The notes under the pieces are model-generated. The model saw only the letters and a list, made by a program, of their open reading frames with translations, was not told the DNA's origin and did no database searches. From positions 18,175 through 82,174 of the forward strand of contig NZ_SMKF01000007.1 in the NCBI RefSeq assembly GCF_004348325.1: a stretch of 64,000 nucleotides of DNA, in the 5' to 3' direction. This DNA is from Micromonospora sp. KC213 (GTDB lineage Bacteria; Actinomycetota; Actinomycetes; Mycobacteriales; Micromonosporaceae). Positions 42,959 to 51,700 of this stretch are shown here, in pieces (within the stretch, counting starts at the first letter, position 1; every line of letters begins with the position of its first letter). The position numbers and the translations under genes were made by a program.

Positions 42959-44203
42959 TCACGGGGTCACCCCGGCCAGCAGCAACTGCTTCCACGACTG
43001 GTCCCCGGCGGTCCGGTACTGGCCACCCGTCCCGCCGAACTGCAGGGGCCGGCCGTCGCTGCCGAGCACCAGCCCGGTCACCGGGTCGTAGCCGGCCGTG
43101 CCGGCCCCCGCCCGGGACGCGCCGCCCGTGAAGGCCGGCTCGGCCCCCGAGGGCCGCGGCGCGTCCGCGGCGCCGCGTACGCCGGCGCCGGCCGCGCGGT
43201 CCGCCGCGCTGCACCCCCGTTCGGGGCTCCGGTACACGCACGCCGGCGGGTCGTTGGCGTTCAGGACCAGGCCCAGGTGTGCCGTGCCGTCGCCCGGGGT
43301 GACCGTGAACCCGCCGGCGACGGTGATCGGGTAGACCACCAGCAACTGTTCGATGCCGGGCAGCCGCCGGGCGGCGATGCCGTTGACGGTGATCAGGTTG
43401 CCGAGCAGGGTGCCCACGGTCGGTTCCAGCCCGCGCAGCAGCGCCACCAGTTCCTGCCCGGCCGGCGGGCCGGCGGCGAGCAGGCGGCGCAGGTCGGGGT
43501 CGGCGGCCCGGACGGCGGCGGCGAGCTGGGCCAGCCCGGCCGCCCACCGCCGCAGCGCCTCCGCCGACTCGGCCTGGGTGGCGAGGACGGTCCGGGCGTC
43601 CTCGATCAGTGTGAGGGTCTCGGGCAGAGCCTCGGTCGCGTCGGCGAGCAGCGCGTCACCGGCATCGAGGATCCGCGCCAGCGCCTGCTCGTTGCCGGCG
43701 AAGGCGGTGCCCAGCTCGGTGACCAGCACCGCCAGATCGTCCGGCCCGACCGACCGGACCAGCGCGTCCAGGTTGGACAGCAGCACCTCGGGGGCGAGCG
43801 GGACGCCGGTGCGGTCGGCCGGGATCACCGCACCGGCGCGCAGGTACGGCCCGGCGTCGCGGTCCGGGCGCAGATCCACGTACTGCTCCCCGACGGCGGA
43901 GCGCTGGGCGATCACGGCGCGCAACTGCGCCGGCACCCGTACGCCCCGCTGGATCCGCAGGTCGGCGCGGACGCCGTCGCCGCGCAGGGTGACCGCGGTG
44001 ACCCGGCCGACGGGCACGCCGCGGTAGGTGACCGGGGCGTGCGGGAAGATGCCGCCGGCGCGGGCCAGGTCGAGGTGGACGACATACCCGCCGCCGAGCA
44101 GCCGGTCGCCGAGACCGACGTATCGCACCCCCACGTAGGTGACGCCGAGCAGGCTCACCACGACGAAGACGAAAACCTTGAGTTTCGTGCCACGCCCGAT
44201 CAC
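42959..44203 (-). CDS. mceF: Mce-family protein, MceF position
   Basis: A 414-residue MlaD/Mce protein. One N-terminal membrane helix (VFVFVVVSLLGVTYVGV) precedes the Mce beta-barrel domain (GGGYVVHLDLARAGGIFPHA, then VTYRGVPVGRV), a helical region with heptads (about 150-270) and a C-terminal tail ending LLLAGVTP. Six such proteins form the hexameric tunnel that carries lipid substrates across the envelope. The start overlaps the mceE stop by 4 bp. The tail is Gly/Ala-rich and probably disordered. Letter assignment rests on operon order. Confidence 0.9.
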   Translation of the reverse strand: MIGRGTKLKVFVFVVVSLLGVTYVGVRYVGLGDRLLGGGYVVHLDLARAGGIFPHAPVTYRGVPVGRVTAVTLRGDGVRADLRIQRGVRVPAQLRAVIAQRSAVGEQYVDLRPDRDAGPYLRAGAVIPADRTGVPLAPEVLLSNLDALVRSVGPDDLAVLVTELGTAFAGNEQALARILDAGDALLADATEALPETLTLIEDARTVLATQAESAEALRRWAAGLAQLAAAVRAADPDLRRLLAAGPPAGQELVALLRGLEPTVGTLLGNLITVNGIAARRLPGIEQLLVVYPITVAGGFTVTPGDGTAHLGLVLNANDPPACVYRSPERGCSAADRAAGAGVRGAADAPRPSGAEPAFTGGASRAGAGTAGYDPVTGLVLGSDGRPLQFGGTGGQYRTAGDQSWKQLLLAGVTP

Positions 44204-45597
44204 GGCAGCAAGCCCCCTTTCAGGACGTCGGTCAGGTCACCGGTCTGGCCGGTGATCGCCCCGGTCACCGGCAGCACGCACTGCCCCGACAGCACCGTGC
44301 CGGACGGCAGCTCGGTTCCGGCGGGGAACGCGGTGCCGGGGGGCACCAGCCCCTTCGGCAGGATCAGGCCGTCCACCGGCACCGGCGAGCCGGGCTTGAG
44401 CAGCACGCATCCCTCGGGCAGCCGGCAGTCCTTCGGTGGCGTCCAGGTCGCCGGGAAATTCTTCGGATCGGGCAGGCACCCGGTCAGTGGCAGGTCGGGC
44501 AGAGGCAGCGGGCCGGCGTCCGGCCGGGGCCCGCCCGGGCCGGGCGGCCGGGACGCGCCGGACTTGGGCGGGCGGGCCGTGGCGGGCGGTGCGGGCGCCG
44601 CGGCGACCAGGTTGGCCAGGATGCCGGCGGCGTCGAGGTCGGCGGTGACGGAGAGGTTGACGAAGTCGCCGACGATCGCCCCGGTCACGTTCGGCGGGAA
44701 CGGGAAGGACAGCATGAAGTCCAGGGACTTCGGCAGGTCGTCGCCGGCGCGGACGAGCTGCTCCAGGATCGGTTGCAGCGCCCGTACGCTGGCCAGGGTG
44801 TCGTCGCGGCTGCGCTCCACGACGCGGGTGCCGACCCGGCCGAGCTCACCGAGCGCGGTCAGCGCGCTGGTCAGCTGGGCGCGCTGGCTGACCAGCACGG
44901 TCATCCCGGGGGCGAGGGAGTCGACCGCGTCGCCGACCACCTGCCGTTGCCGGGCCAGCCGGCCGGTGAGCCGGTCGAGCGCCTCGACGGCCCGGACGAT
45001 GTCGCTCTTCTGCCGCTCCAGCCCGCCGATGAAGGTGTCGAGCTGGCGCAGCGCGTCGCGGACCGCGGGCTCGCGGCCGTCCAGTGCCGCCGCCAGTTCC
45101 TGGTTGATGGTGCGCAGCTGCGCCAGTCCACCGCCGTTGAGCAGCAGCCCGAGGGCGGCGAGCACCTCCTCGACCTCCGCCCCGCGGCTGGTGCGGACCA
45201 GCGGGATGACGTCACCGTCGGCGAGCCGGCCGCGCGCCGGTTCGGTGGGCGGCGCGGCCACCGTCACGTACTTCTCGCCGAGCAGGCTGCTCTGCCGGAC
45301 GGCGGCGGTGGCGTTGGCCGGCAGGCGGACCTCGCGGTCGATGCGCAGGGTCACCCGCGCCGTCCAGCCGGCCAGCGAGATCCTCTCGACGCTGCCCACG
45401 GTCACGTCGTCGACCTTGACGGCGGCCTGCGGCACCAGGTCGAGTACGTCGCTGAACTCGACGGTGACCCGGTATCCGGCGCCGGCCGGCTCGCCACCGG
45501 GCAGTGGCAGGTCGGTCACCTCCGGCAGACCGCACCCGGCGGGCAGTAGCGCCGCGACCAGAACGCCGGCCGCCAGCTGGCGCATCCGGGCGATCAT
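44200..45597 (-). CDS. mceE: Mce-family lipoprotein, MceE (LprK) position
   Basis: A 465-residue Mce protein whose N-terminus is a lipoprotein signal (ALLPAGCG, Cys22), as expected for the fifth mce gene. The Mce domain includes FSDVLDLVPQAAVKVDDVTV and VRQSSLLGEKYVTVAAPP. A long coiled-coil part and a Pro-rich C-terminus with several cysteines (for example GCLPDPKNF, DCRLPEGCVLL) follow. The lipid anchor fixes the Mce tunnel to the membrane. It overlaps both neighbours by 4 bp. The extra C-terminal cysteine-rich region is longer than in typical MceE proteins as I know them. Confidence 0.9.
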   Translation of the reverse strand: MIARMRQLAAGVLVAALLPAGCGLPEVTDLPLPGGEPAGAGYRVTVEFSDVLDLVPQAAVKVDDVTVGSVERISLAGWTARVTLRIDREVRLPANATAAVRQSSLLGEKYVTVAAPPTEPARGRLADGDVIPLVRTSRGAEVEEVLAALGLLLNGGGLAQLRTINQELAAALDGREPAVRDALRQLDTFIGGLERQKSDIVRAVEALDRLTGRLARQRQVVGDAVDSLAPGMTVLVSQRAQLTSALTALGELGRVGTRVVERSRDDTLASVRALQPILEQLVRAGDDLPKSLDFMLSFPFPPNVTGAIVGDFVNLSVTADLDAAGILANLVAAAPAPPATARPPKSGASRPPGPGGPRPDAGPLPLPDLPLTGCLPDPKNFPATWTPPKDCRLPEGCVLLKPGSPVPVDGLILPKGLVPPGTAFPAGTELPSGTVLSGQCVLPVTGAITGQTGDLTDVLKGGLLP

Positions 45598-46835
45598 GCC
45601 GGCCCCCGCAGGATGCCGCCGAGGGTGAGGTCGGGGGCGATGTCGGGGCCGCCCGGCGCCGCATCGGCGGCCGGCCCTCCGGGAGAGGGGGCTCCCGGTG
45701 GGACCGGACCGGTCGCCGGGGCGCCGGGCGGCAGCTTGAGCAGCCTACGCAGCTGGTCGGTCATGGGCAGGCCGCGTGCGTGCAGGGTCTGCGCGAGCGC
45801 GCGGCACGTCTCGGGCACCCGTGTCGCCGGCAGCTGGTCCACCATCAGTGAGCAGACGAACCCGGCCGGGTCGTACGGGCCGGTCGCGTTGTTTCGGGTG
45901 TCGAGCGTGCCGGAGCGGGGGTTGTAGGCCAGGGCGAGGTTGCTCACGGTCAGCGGCGCGACGTCGAGGATCTCGATGACCGCCCGCTGCTGGCGGACCA
46001 GCACCCCGGTGATGTCGGCGAGCGCCGCGACGTCGGCGGTGAGCACCTCGCGGTTCTGGCGCACGAACGCGGTGACGTCGGCCAGGGCGACCGAGAGGTT
46101 GCGCAACGCGGCGGTCAGTTCGTCGCCCTCGCCGGCGAGCTGCTGCGCCACGTCGGCCAGTTGCTGGTTGAACGCGCGGACCTGCTGGTCACTGCGGGCC
46201 AGGGTGGTGGTGAACCGTTGCAGGTTGGCGACCGAACCGAACAGGTCCTGCCGGCCGTCGGCGACGGTGGCGAGCGCCCGGGACAGCCCGTCGAGGGCGT
46301 CGCGAAGATTGTCGCCGTTGCCCTCAAGGTTAGCTCGTCCCGTGGCGACCAGGTCGGACAGGGCGCCGTCGGCGTTGGCCCCCTTCGGCCCGAGCGCGCG
46401 GTTGAACTCGTCCAACGCCCGGTAGATGTCGTCGATCTCCATCGGAGCGGCGGTCCGGGAGACCGGAATCTCCGCTCCGTCGGCCAGCGCCGGCCCGCCG
46501 GAGTACGCGGGGGTCAGCTGCACGTACCGGTCGCTGACCACGCTGGGCGGAACGATCAGCGCCTGCGCGTCGGCGGGCACGCCCACCTCCGGGTCGTAGC
46601 GCATGGTGACCCGCACGGTGGCGCCCTGCGGCGTCACGGCGGTCACCTCCCCGACGCGGACGCCGAGCACCCGCACGTCGGATCCGGGGTACACGCCGAC
46701 GGCGCGAGTGAAGTGGGCGACCATCTGCCGTTGCGGGATCTGGGGGCGGAGGACCACCACCGTGGCGGCGACGGCGGTCAGCAGGACGGTCGCGGCGGCG
46801 ACCGGACGCCGCCACCGCAAGATCCGGCCGGGCAT
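45594..46835 (-). CDS. mceD: Mce-family protein, MceD position
   Basis: A 413-residue Mce protein with an N-terminal membrane helix (VAAATVLLTAVAATVVVL). The Mce domain has VGVYPGSDVRVLGVRVGEVT and VVSDRYVQLTPAYSGGPAL, and a long helical region and a Pro/Gly-rich tail follow. Two ATGs (46838 and 46835) follow GGGAGGACG. The second gives the better spacing, and its last base is the T of the mceC stop codon read in the ATGATGA overlap. It takes part in the same hexameric lipid channel as the neighbours. Confidence 0.9.
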   Translation of the reverse strand: MPGRILRWRRPVAAATVLLTAVAATVVVLRPQIPQRQMVAHFTRAVGVYPGSDVRVLGVRVGEVTAVTPQGATVRVTMRYDPEVGVPADAQALIVPPSVVSDRYVQLTPAYSGGPALADGAEIPVSRTAAPMEIDDIYRALDEFNRALGPKGANADGALSDLVATGRANLEGNGDNLRDALDGLSRALATVADGRQDLFGSVANLQRFTTTLARSDQQVRAFNQQLADVAQQLAGEGDELTAALRNLSVALADVTAFVRQNREVLTADVAALADITGVLVRQQRAVIEILDVAPLTVSNLALAYNPRSGTLDTRNNATGPYDPAGFVCSLMVDQLPATRVPETCRALAQTLHARGLPMTDQLRRLLKLPPGAPATGPVPPGAPSPGGPAADAAPGGPDIAPDLTLGGILRGPA

Positions 46836-47818
46836 CATCGTCCTCCCGTCGTTGGCTGGAACGGCTGCACCATCCCGTGCACGTACGAGTCGAACCACCG
46901 GCCGTTGCCGACCACGTTGGCGAACGCGGTCACGAACGGCGCCATCCGTTCGATGGTCAGCTCCAGGTCGTCCCGGTTGCGTTGCAAGACGGCAATCACC
47001 TCACGCAGCTTGTTCAGGGCAGGGGTGAGCGTGGTGCGGTTGTCAGCGACCAGGCCGGACAGCTGGGTGGCGAGGTCGCTGGTGCCGACGAGCAGCTTGT
47101 GGATGGCGTCCCGGCGGCGGCTCACCTCGGCCAGCAGCGCCTCGCCGTCGGTGACCAGCCTGCGGAACTCCTCGTCGCGGGTGGCGAGCACCTCGGTGAC
47201 CTTCCGGGCCCGGGCCAGCAGGGACCGCAGTTCGGCGTCGCGCTCGGCGACGGTCCGGGACAGCCGGGACAGCCCGTCCAGCGCGGAGCCGACGCTGGCC
47301 GGGGTGTCGGCGAACGTCTCGGACAGGGTGGCGAACGCGGCGGCGAGCTGCTCGGTGTCGACCCGGTCGAGGGTGTCGGCGAGCCCGGTGACGGCCTGCA
47401 ACACGTCGAACGGGGCGGCGGTGCGCTCCAGCGGGATCAGCGCGCCCTCGGGCAGCCGTCCCCCGCCGGAGGGAGACAGGGCGAGGTACTTCTGGCCGAG
47501 CACGGTTTTGATCCGGATGGTCGCACCGGTCTGGTCGCCGAGGCGTACGCCGTCGTCGTCGACCCGGAAGCGGACCCGCACGAACGTGTCGCCGTCGCGG
47601 GCGAGTTCCACGGTGGTCACCTTGCCGACCCGTACGCCCGCGACCCGTACCTCGTTGCCGACGGCCAGGCCGCTGGCGTCGTGGAAGGCCGCCTGGTAAG
47701 CGCGGCCGGTCAGCCCCGCGAGCCGGTCGAGCTGAAAGGCGCCGAGCAGCACGGCGACGATCACGGTCAGCCCGACGGCGCCGGTGACCACGGGATTGCG
47801 TTCGCTGAACGGTTTCAT
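46835..47818 (-). CDS. mceC: Mce-family protein, MceC position
   Basis: A 327-residue Mce protein with a membrane helix (NPVVTGAVGLTVIVAVLLGAF). The Mce domain has FHDASGLAVGNEVRVAGVRV and TVLGQKYLALSPSGGGRL, followed by a helical tunnel part. It ends with NGRWFDSYVHGMVQPFQPT, a segment typical of this position. ATG 47818 overlaps the mceB stop by ATGA; the in-frame start at 47839 would lie inside mceB. Confidence 0.9.
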   Translation of the reverse strand: MKPFSERNPVVTGAVGLTVIVAVLLGAFQLDRLAGLTGRAYQAAFHDASGLAVGNEVRVAGVRVGKVTTVELARDGDTFVRVRFRVDDDGVRLGDQTGATIRIKTVLGQKYLALSPSGGGRLPEGALIPLERTAAPFDVLQAVTGLADTLDRVDTEQLAAAFATLSETFADTPASVGSALDGLSRLSRTVAERDAELRSLLARARKVTEVLATRDEEFRRLVTDGEALLAEVSRRRDAIHKLLVGTSDLATQLSGLVADNRTTLTPALNKLREVIAVLQRNRDDLELTIERMAPFVTAFANVVGNGRWFDSYVHGMVQPFQPTTGGR

Positions 47819-48846
47819 CGGCTGCCTCCGCCGGCGCACCGGGCGGCCGGTGCGCTGAACGTCACGGGGTTGAGCGTCTGGCCGGCGGCCGTCACCTGGC
47901 CGTCGAAGTCGCAGAGGTAGAAGTTGAACCAGGATCCGTAGGAGGCGACCCGGGTCAGCGCCTCGTACCGCTGCGGTAGCCGGCCGAGGGTGCCCTCGAT
48001 GACCGCCGAGTTGCGGTCGAGGGTGCCGGCGAGCTGGTCCAGGGCCCGCACGTCCGCGGCCAGTGGCGGCCGCACCTCCGCCAGCAGTGACGAGGTCGCG
48101 GTGGTGAGGTCGCCGATGTTGACCAGCGCCTGGCCGATGGCCTTCCGGTCGGCGGCCAGCCCGGAGACGAACTCCTGCAACTGCCGGATCGTCCGGTCGA
48201 GGTCACGGTCGCGCGTGGCCAGGGTCGCCAGGACGTCGTTGAGGTTGGTGATCACCCGGCCGATGACGGCGTCCCGGTCGGCGAGGGTGTTGGTCAGCGA
48301 CGCCGTGCGGCTCAGCAGGCTGCTGACCGTGCCGCCCTCGCCCTGGAGCACCTGGATGATCTCGTAGGCGAGCTTGTTGACGTCGTTCGGGTCGAGCGCG
48401 GCGAACAGTGGCCGGAATCCGTTGAACAGCGCGGTCAGGTCCAGCGCCGGGGTGGTCTGGCCGACCGGAATGAGCCCGTCCGGCCGCAGCGGGCGCCGGT
48501 CTCCCGGTCCCTCGCTCAGCGCCAGGTAGCGCTGGCCGACGAGGTTCCGGTAGCGGATCTTCGCGCGGACGCTGGTGACCAGGGGCACCTCGTCGCGGAC
48601 GGTGAAGGCCACCTCGGCGACCGTGTTGTCGACCACCCGGATGTCGCTGACCCGACCGACCCGCACCCCGGCGATGCGCACGTCGTCGCCGGGCAGCAGC
48701 CCGGTGACGTCGGTGAACCGGGCCCGGTAGGTGACACCGCCGGCGGGAAAGGCGCCGAGAGTCTGCGCAAGCAGCCCGGTCAGCAGCAGCGTCACGGCGG
48801 CGAAGATGGCCAGCTTGACCAGCGGCGCGATCGTCTTCTGGCTCAT
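47815..48846 (-). CDS. mceB: Mce-family protein, MceB position
   Basis: A 343-residue Mce protein with a membrane helix (VKLAIFAAVTLLLTGLLAQT). The Mce domain has FTDVTGLLPGDDVRIAGVRV and YRNLVGQRYLALSEGPGD, followed by long helices (with TLADRDAVIGRVITNLNDVL). The C-terminal GSWFNFYLCDFDGQV is the usual end of the second Mce protein. ATG 48846 overlaps the mceA stop. Confidence 0.9.
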   Translation of the reverse strand: MSQKTIAPLVKLAIFAAVTLLLTGLLAQTLGAFPAGGVTYRARFTDVTGLLPGDDVRIAGVRVGRVSDIRVVDNTVAEVAFTVRDEVPLVTSVRAKIRYRNLVGQRYLALSEGPGDRRPLRPDGLIPVGQTTPALDLTALFNGFRPLFAALDPNDVNKLAYEIIQVLQGEGGTVSSLLSRTASLTNTLADRDAVIGRVITNLNDVLATLATRDRDLDRTIRQLQEFVSGLAADRKAIGQALVNIGDLTTATSSLLAEVRPPLAADVRALDQLAGTLDRNSAVIEGTLGRLPQRYEALTRVASYGSWFNFYLCDFDGQVTAAGQTLNPVTFSAPAARCAGGGSR

Positions 48847-50123
48847 CGCGCGTGCACCACCGCGCCGCGCAGCAGCGGCCCCCACAGCAGCACCGCGATG
48901 TCGGGCACCTCCGCCGGCGGGGTGCCGGTGAGGGCACCCACGAGGGGTTTGACCAGGGCCCGTTCCTCGCTGGTAGCGGCCCGGCCCATCTCCGGGGAGG
49001 CGCCGGCGGACGCGGCCGGCACGCCGACGGGCAGCCTCGGGCGGTGACGCTCGCCGGAGTAGTCGTAGCCGTCGTCGACCGGAACCTCCGGGGCCGGTCC
49101 GGCGGGCCGGGGGAGGCCACGGCAGTTCGGCCCGTCGTCGGCACCGTAGACCGGCTCGTCGCGGCCCCGCTCGTACCTGCCGCCGTCGCGGGTGACCTCC
49201 AGGGTGATGTGCATCCGGCCGCCGGCGAACACCTCCTCCACCCGGGGTTGCAGGGCGACCAGGCCGCTCATCAGGCACGGGTACTCGGGGGCGTAGGCGG
49301 CGAGCAGTTCGAGCACCGGCCGGCTCACCGCGCCCAGCCGGATGAGCTGGTCGCCGTGCCGGTCGAGGAAACCCCGGGTGACGTCGGCCGCTCCGGTGGT
49401 CGTGGCGAGGAACGCCGCCAGTTGGGTGCGCTGGTCGGCGACGGTGCGGGCGGTGACCGTGACGTCGCGCAGCAACGCCAGCAGGTCGGGCAGCGCCGCG
49501 TCGTAGCTGTCGAGCACTATCGCCAGCGTGCGGATGTCCTCGGCGATCGCCGGCATCGCCGGGTTAAGTTGCTTGAGGTACGCGTCGAGTGCGGCCAGGT
49601 TCGCGCCGAGCTGGTCGCCCCGCCCTTCCAGGGCGGTCGCCAGGGCGGCCAGCGTGGTGGCCAGCTGATCGGGGCGGATGGCCTGCAGCAGGGGCAGCGC
49701 CTCGTCGAGTACCCGTTCCAGCTCGACGGCGGTGCGGCTGCGGTCCTGGGTGATCACGGAGCCGTCGCGGATCGGCCCGGCGGTGCTGGCCGGCGGTGGG
49801 ACGAGCTCGACGTAGCGTTCGCCGAAGAGCGTCTTGGGTAGCAGCTGGGCGGTCGTGTCGGCGGGGATCCGGGCGGTCGACGCCGGGTCGATGGCGAGCC
49901 GGAGGACGACCCCGGCACCGTCGCTGCGCACCGAACGGACGTCGCCGACGCGCACGCCGCGTACCTTGACGTCGGCGCCGTCGCTGAGCTGCAGCCCGGC
50001 GCGGTCGGCGTGCAGGGTGACCCAGGCGACCGGGGTGAACGCCCGTTGGTACTGCAGCACGGAGGCGGTCAGCGCCGCGGTCAGCACGACGATGAAGACG
50101 ACACCGAGGACCCGATTTTTCAT
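48843..50123 (-). CDS. mceA: Mce-family protein, MceA position
   Basis: A 426-residue Mce protein, first of the six. It has a membrane helix (VLGVVFIVVLTAALTASVLQ) and a Mce domain with VTLHADRAGLQLSDGADVKV and LLPKTLFGERYVELVPPP. Long helices follow, and the C-terminal domain includes PEYPCLMSGLVALQPRVEEV. ATG 50123 lies 1 bp after the preceding permease stop. Conserved residues of the family are intact and no frameshift is seen. Confidence 0.9.
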   Translation of the reverse strand: MKNRVLGVVFIVVLTAALTASVLQYQRAFTPVAWVTLHADRAGLQLSDGADVKVRGVRVGDVRSVRSDGAGVVLRLAIDPASTARIPADTTAQLLPKTLFGERYVELVPPPASTAGPIRDGSVITQDRSRTAVELERVLDEALPLLQAIRPDQLATTLAALATALEGRGDQLGANLAALDAYLKQLNPAMPAIAEDIRTLAIVLDSYDAALPDLLALLRDVTVTARTVADQRTQLAAFLATTTGAADVTRGFLDRHGDQLIRLGAVSRPVLELLAAYAPEYPCLMSGLVALQPRVEEVFAGGRMHITLEVTRDGGRYERGRDEPVYGADDGPNCRGLPRPAGPAPEVPVDDGYDYSGERHRPRLPVGVPAASAGASPEMGRAATSEERALVKPLVGALTGTPPAEVPDIAVLLWGPLLRGAVVHAR

Positions 50124-50124
50124 G

Positions 50125-50928
50125 TCACCCCGCGATCCGGACGGTGGTGGTCGCTCCCCAGATGGCCAGCGACAGGAAGAAGTCGACGATGTTGACGGCC
50201 ACGATGGCCAGCCGGACGGCCCGCCCGACCGCGACGCCGACGCCCGCGGGCCCGCCGCTGGCGGTGTAGCCGTAGTAGCAGTGGACGAGCACCACGATCA
50301 GACTGAAGACCAGCACCTTGCCGAAGGACCAGAGAACGTCGCCGGGCGGTAGGAAGAGGTGGAAGTAGTAGTCGTAGGTGCCGGCCGACTGCCCGAAGTA
50401 GCCGACGGCGATGGTGCGGGTGGCAAGGTAGCTGGAGAGCAGGCCGATCACGTACAGCGGGATCACCGCGATGAACCCGGCGATCATCCGGGTGGTGACC
50501 AGGAACGGTAGCGATGGCACGGCCATCACCTCCAGGGCGTCCACCTCCTCGGAGATGCGCATCGCACCGAGCTGTGCGGTGAACCCACAGCCGACGGTGG
50601 CCGACAGCGCCAACGCGGCCACCAGCGGCGAGATCTCGCGGGTGTTGAAGTACGCCGAGATGAAGCCGGTGAACGCGCTGCTGCCGATCTGGTTGAGCGC
50701 CTGGTAGCCCTGTAGGCCGACCTCGGTGCCGGTGAAGAAGGTCAGGAAACAGATGACGCCGACGGTGCCGCCGAGCACCGCGAGGGCGCCCGTGCCGAAG
50801 CTGACCTCGGCCAGCAGCCGCACCACCTCCCGCCGGTAGCGGCGGACCGTGCGCGGCGCCCAGGCGAACGCCCGCAGGTAGAACGCGAGCTGGCCGCCGA
50901 GGTCGTCGAGTTGTCGCAGCACCGGCAC
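50125..50928 (-). CDS. yrbEB: YrbE-type permease B of the Mce transporter
   Basis: A 267-residue MlaE-family permease with about five membrane segments. The family motif region is EVDALEVMAVPSLPFLVTTR, the contact site for the ATPase, and the end of the protein carries VHCYYGYTASGGPAGVGVAV. With YrbEA it forms the inner-membrane core through which lipids pass. GTG 50928 is the start, one base after the yrbEA stop. Its N-terminus is amphipathic and longer than that of permease A. Confidence 0.9.
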   Translation of the reverse strand: MPVLRQLDDLGGQLAFYLRAFAWAPRTVRRYRREVVRLLAEVSFGTGALAVLGGTVGVICFLTFFTGTEVGLQGYQALNQIGSSAFTGFISAYFNTREISPLVAALALSATVGCGFTAQLGAMRISEEVDALEVMAVPSLPFLVTTRMIAGFIAVIPLYVIGLLSSYLATRTIAVGYFGQSAGTYDYYFHLFLPPGDVLWSFGKVLVFSLIVVLVHCYYGYTASGGPAGVGVAVGRAVRLAIVAVNIVDFFLSLAIWGATTTVRIAG

Positions 50929-50929
50929 G

Positions 50930-51700
50930 TCACGTCCCCTTCTGCGGTACGACCTGGAAGTACACGGCGGTGACGACGAAGTTCAGCGCGAACAGCAGCA
51001 TGAACGTGATCACCACGCTCTGGTTGACCGCGTCGCCGACGCCCTTCGGGCCGCCCCGGGCGGTCATCCCCTTGTACGAGGCGACGAGCCCGGCGGTGGC
51101 ACCGAACAACAGCGCCTTGATCTCACCGACCACCAGGTCGGGCAGTTGCCCGAGGGCCTGGAAGCTGGCCAGGTACGCGCCGGGGGTGCCGCCCTGCATG
51201 ACCACGTTGAACAGGCATCCGCCGGTGACGCCGACGACGCTGACCAGACCGTTGAGCAGGACCGCCACCAGCATCGAGGCGAGCACCCGGGGCACCACGA
51301 GTCGCTGGACGGGATCGATGCCCAGCACCCGCATCGCGTCCAGCTCCTCGCGGATCTTCCGGGAGCCGAGGTCCGCGCAGATCGCCGAGCCGCCCGCGCC
51401 GGCGATGATCAGGGCGGTCACGATCGGCCCGGCCTCGCGGACAACGGCGAGCACCGAGGCCGCCCCGGTGAACGACTGCGCGCCGAGCTGCCGCACCAGC
51501 GAGCCGAGCTGCAACGCGATGACCGCGCCGAACGGGATCGCCACCAGCGCGGCCGGCAGGATCGAGACCGAGCTGATGAACCACGCCTGCTGGACGAACT
51601 CACGGACCTGCACCGGCCGCCGCCCGAGCCCGCGCAGGGTGTCGAGGCAGAACGCGAGGAACTGGCCCACCTCACGGACGGGGGCTCGGGTGTCGCTCAT
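50930..51700 (-). CDS. yrbEA: YrbE-type permease A of the Mce transporter
   Basis: A 256-residue MlaE-family permease. The ATPase-coupling region is EELDAMRVLGIDPVQRLVVP, and the family segment SYKGMTARGGPKGVGDAVNQ lies near the C-terminus. ATG 51700 overlaps the stop of the ATPase gene by ATGA; an in-frame start at 51811 would lie inside that gene. It pairs with YrbEB in the membrane. Confidence 0.9.
   Translation of the reverse strand: MSDTRAPVREVGQFLAFCLDTLRGLGRRPVQVREFVQQAWFISSVSILPAALVAIPFGAVIALQLGSLVRQLGAQSFTGAASVLAVVREAGPIVTALIIAGAGGSAICADLGSRKIREELDAMRVLGIDPVQRLVVPRVLASMLVAVLLNGLVSVVGVTGGCLFNVVMQGGTPGAYLASFQALGQLPDLVVGEIKALLFGATAGLVASYKGMTARGGPKGVGDAVNQSVVITFMLLFALNFVVTAVYFQVVPQKGT

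Noticed and set aside
42926..45628. 900-residue plus-strand open frame opposite mceE and mceF
   Set aside because: Ser/Arg-rich shadow of the real minus-strand genes, whose Mce domains and lipobox are clear.
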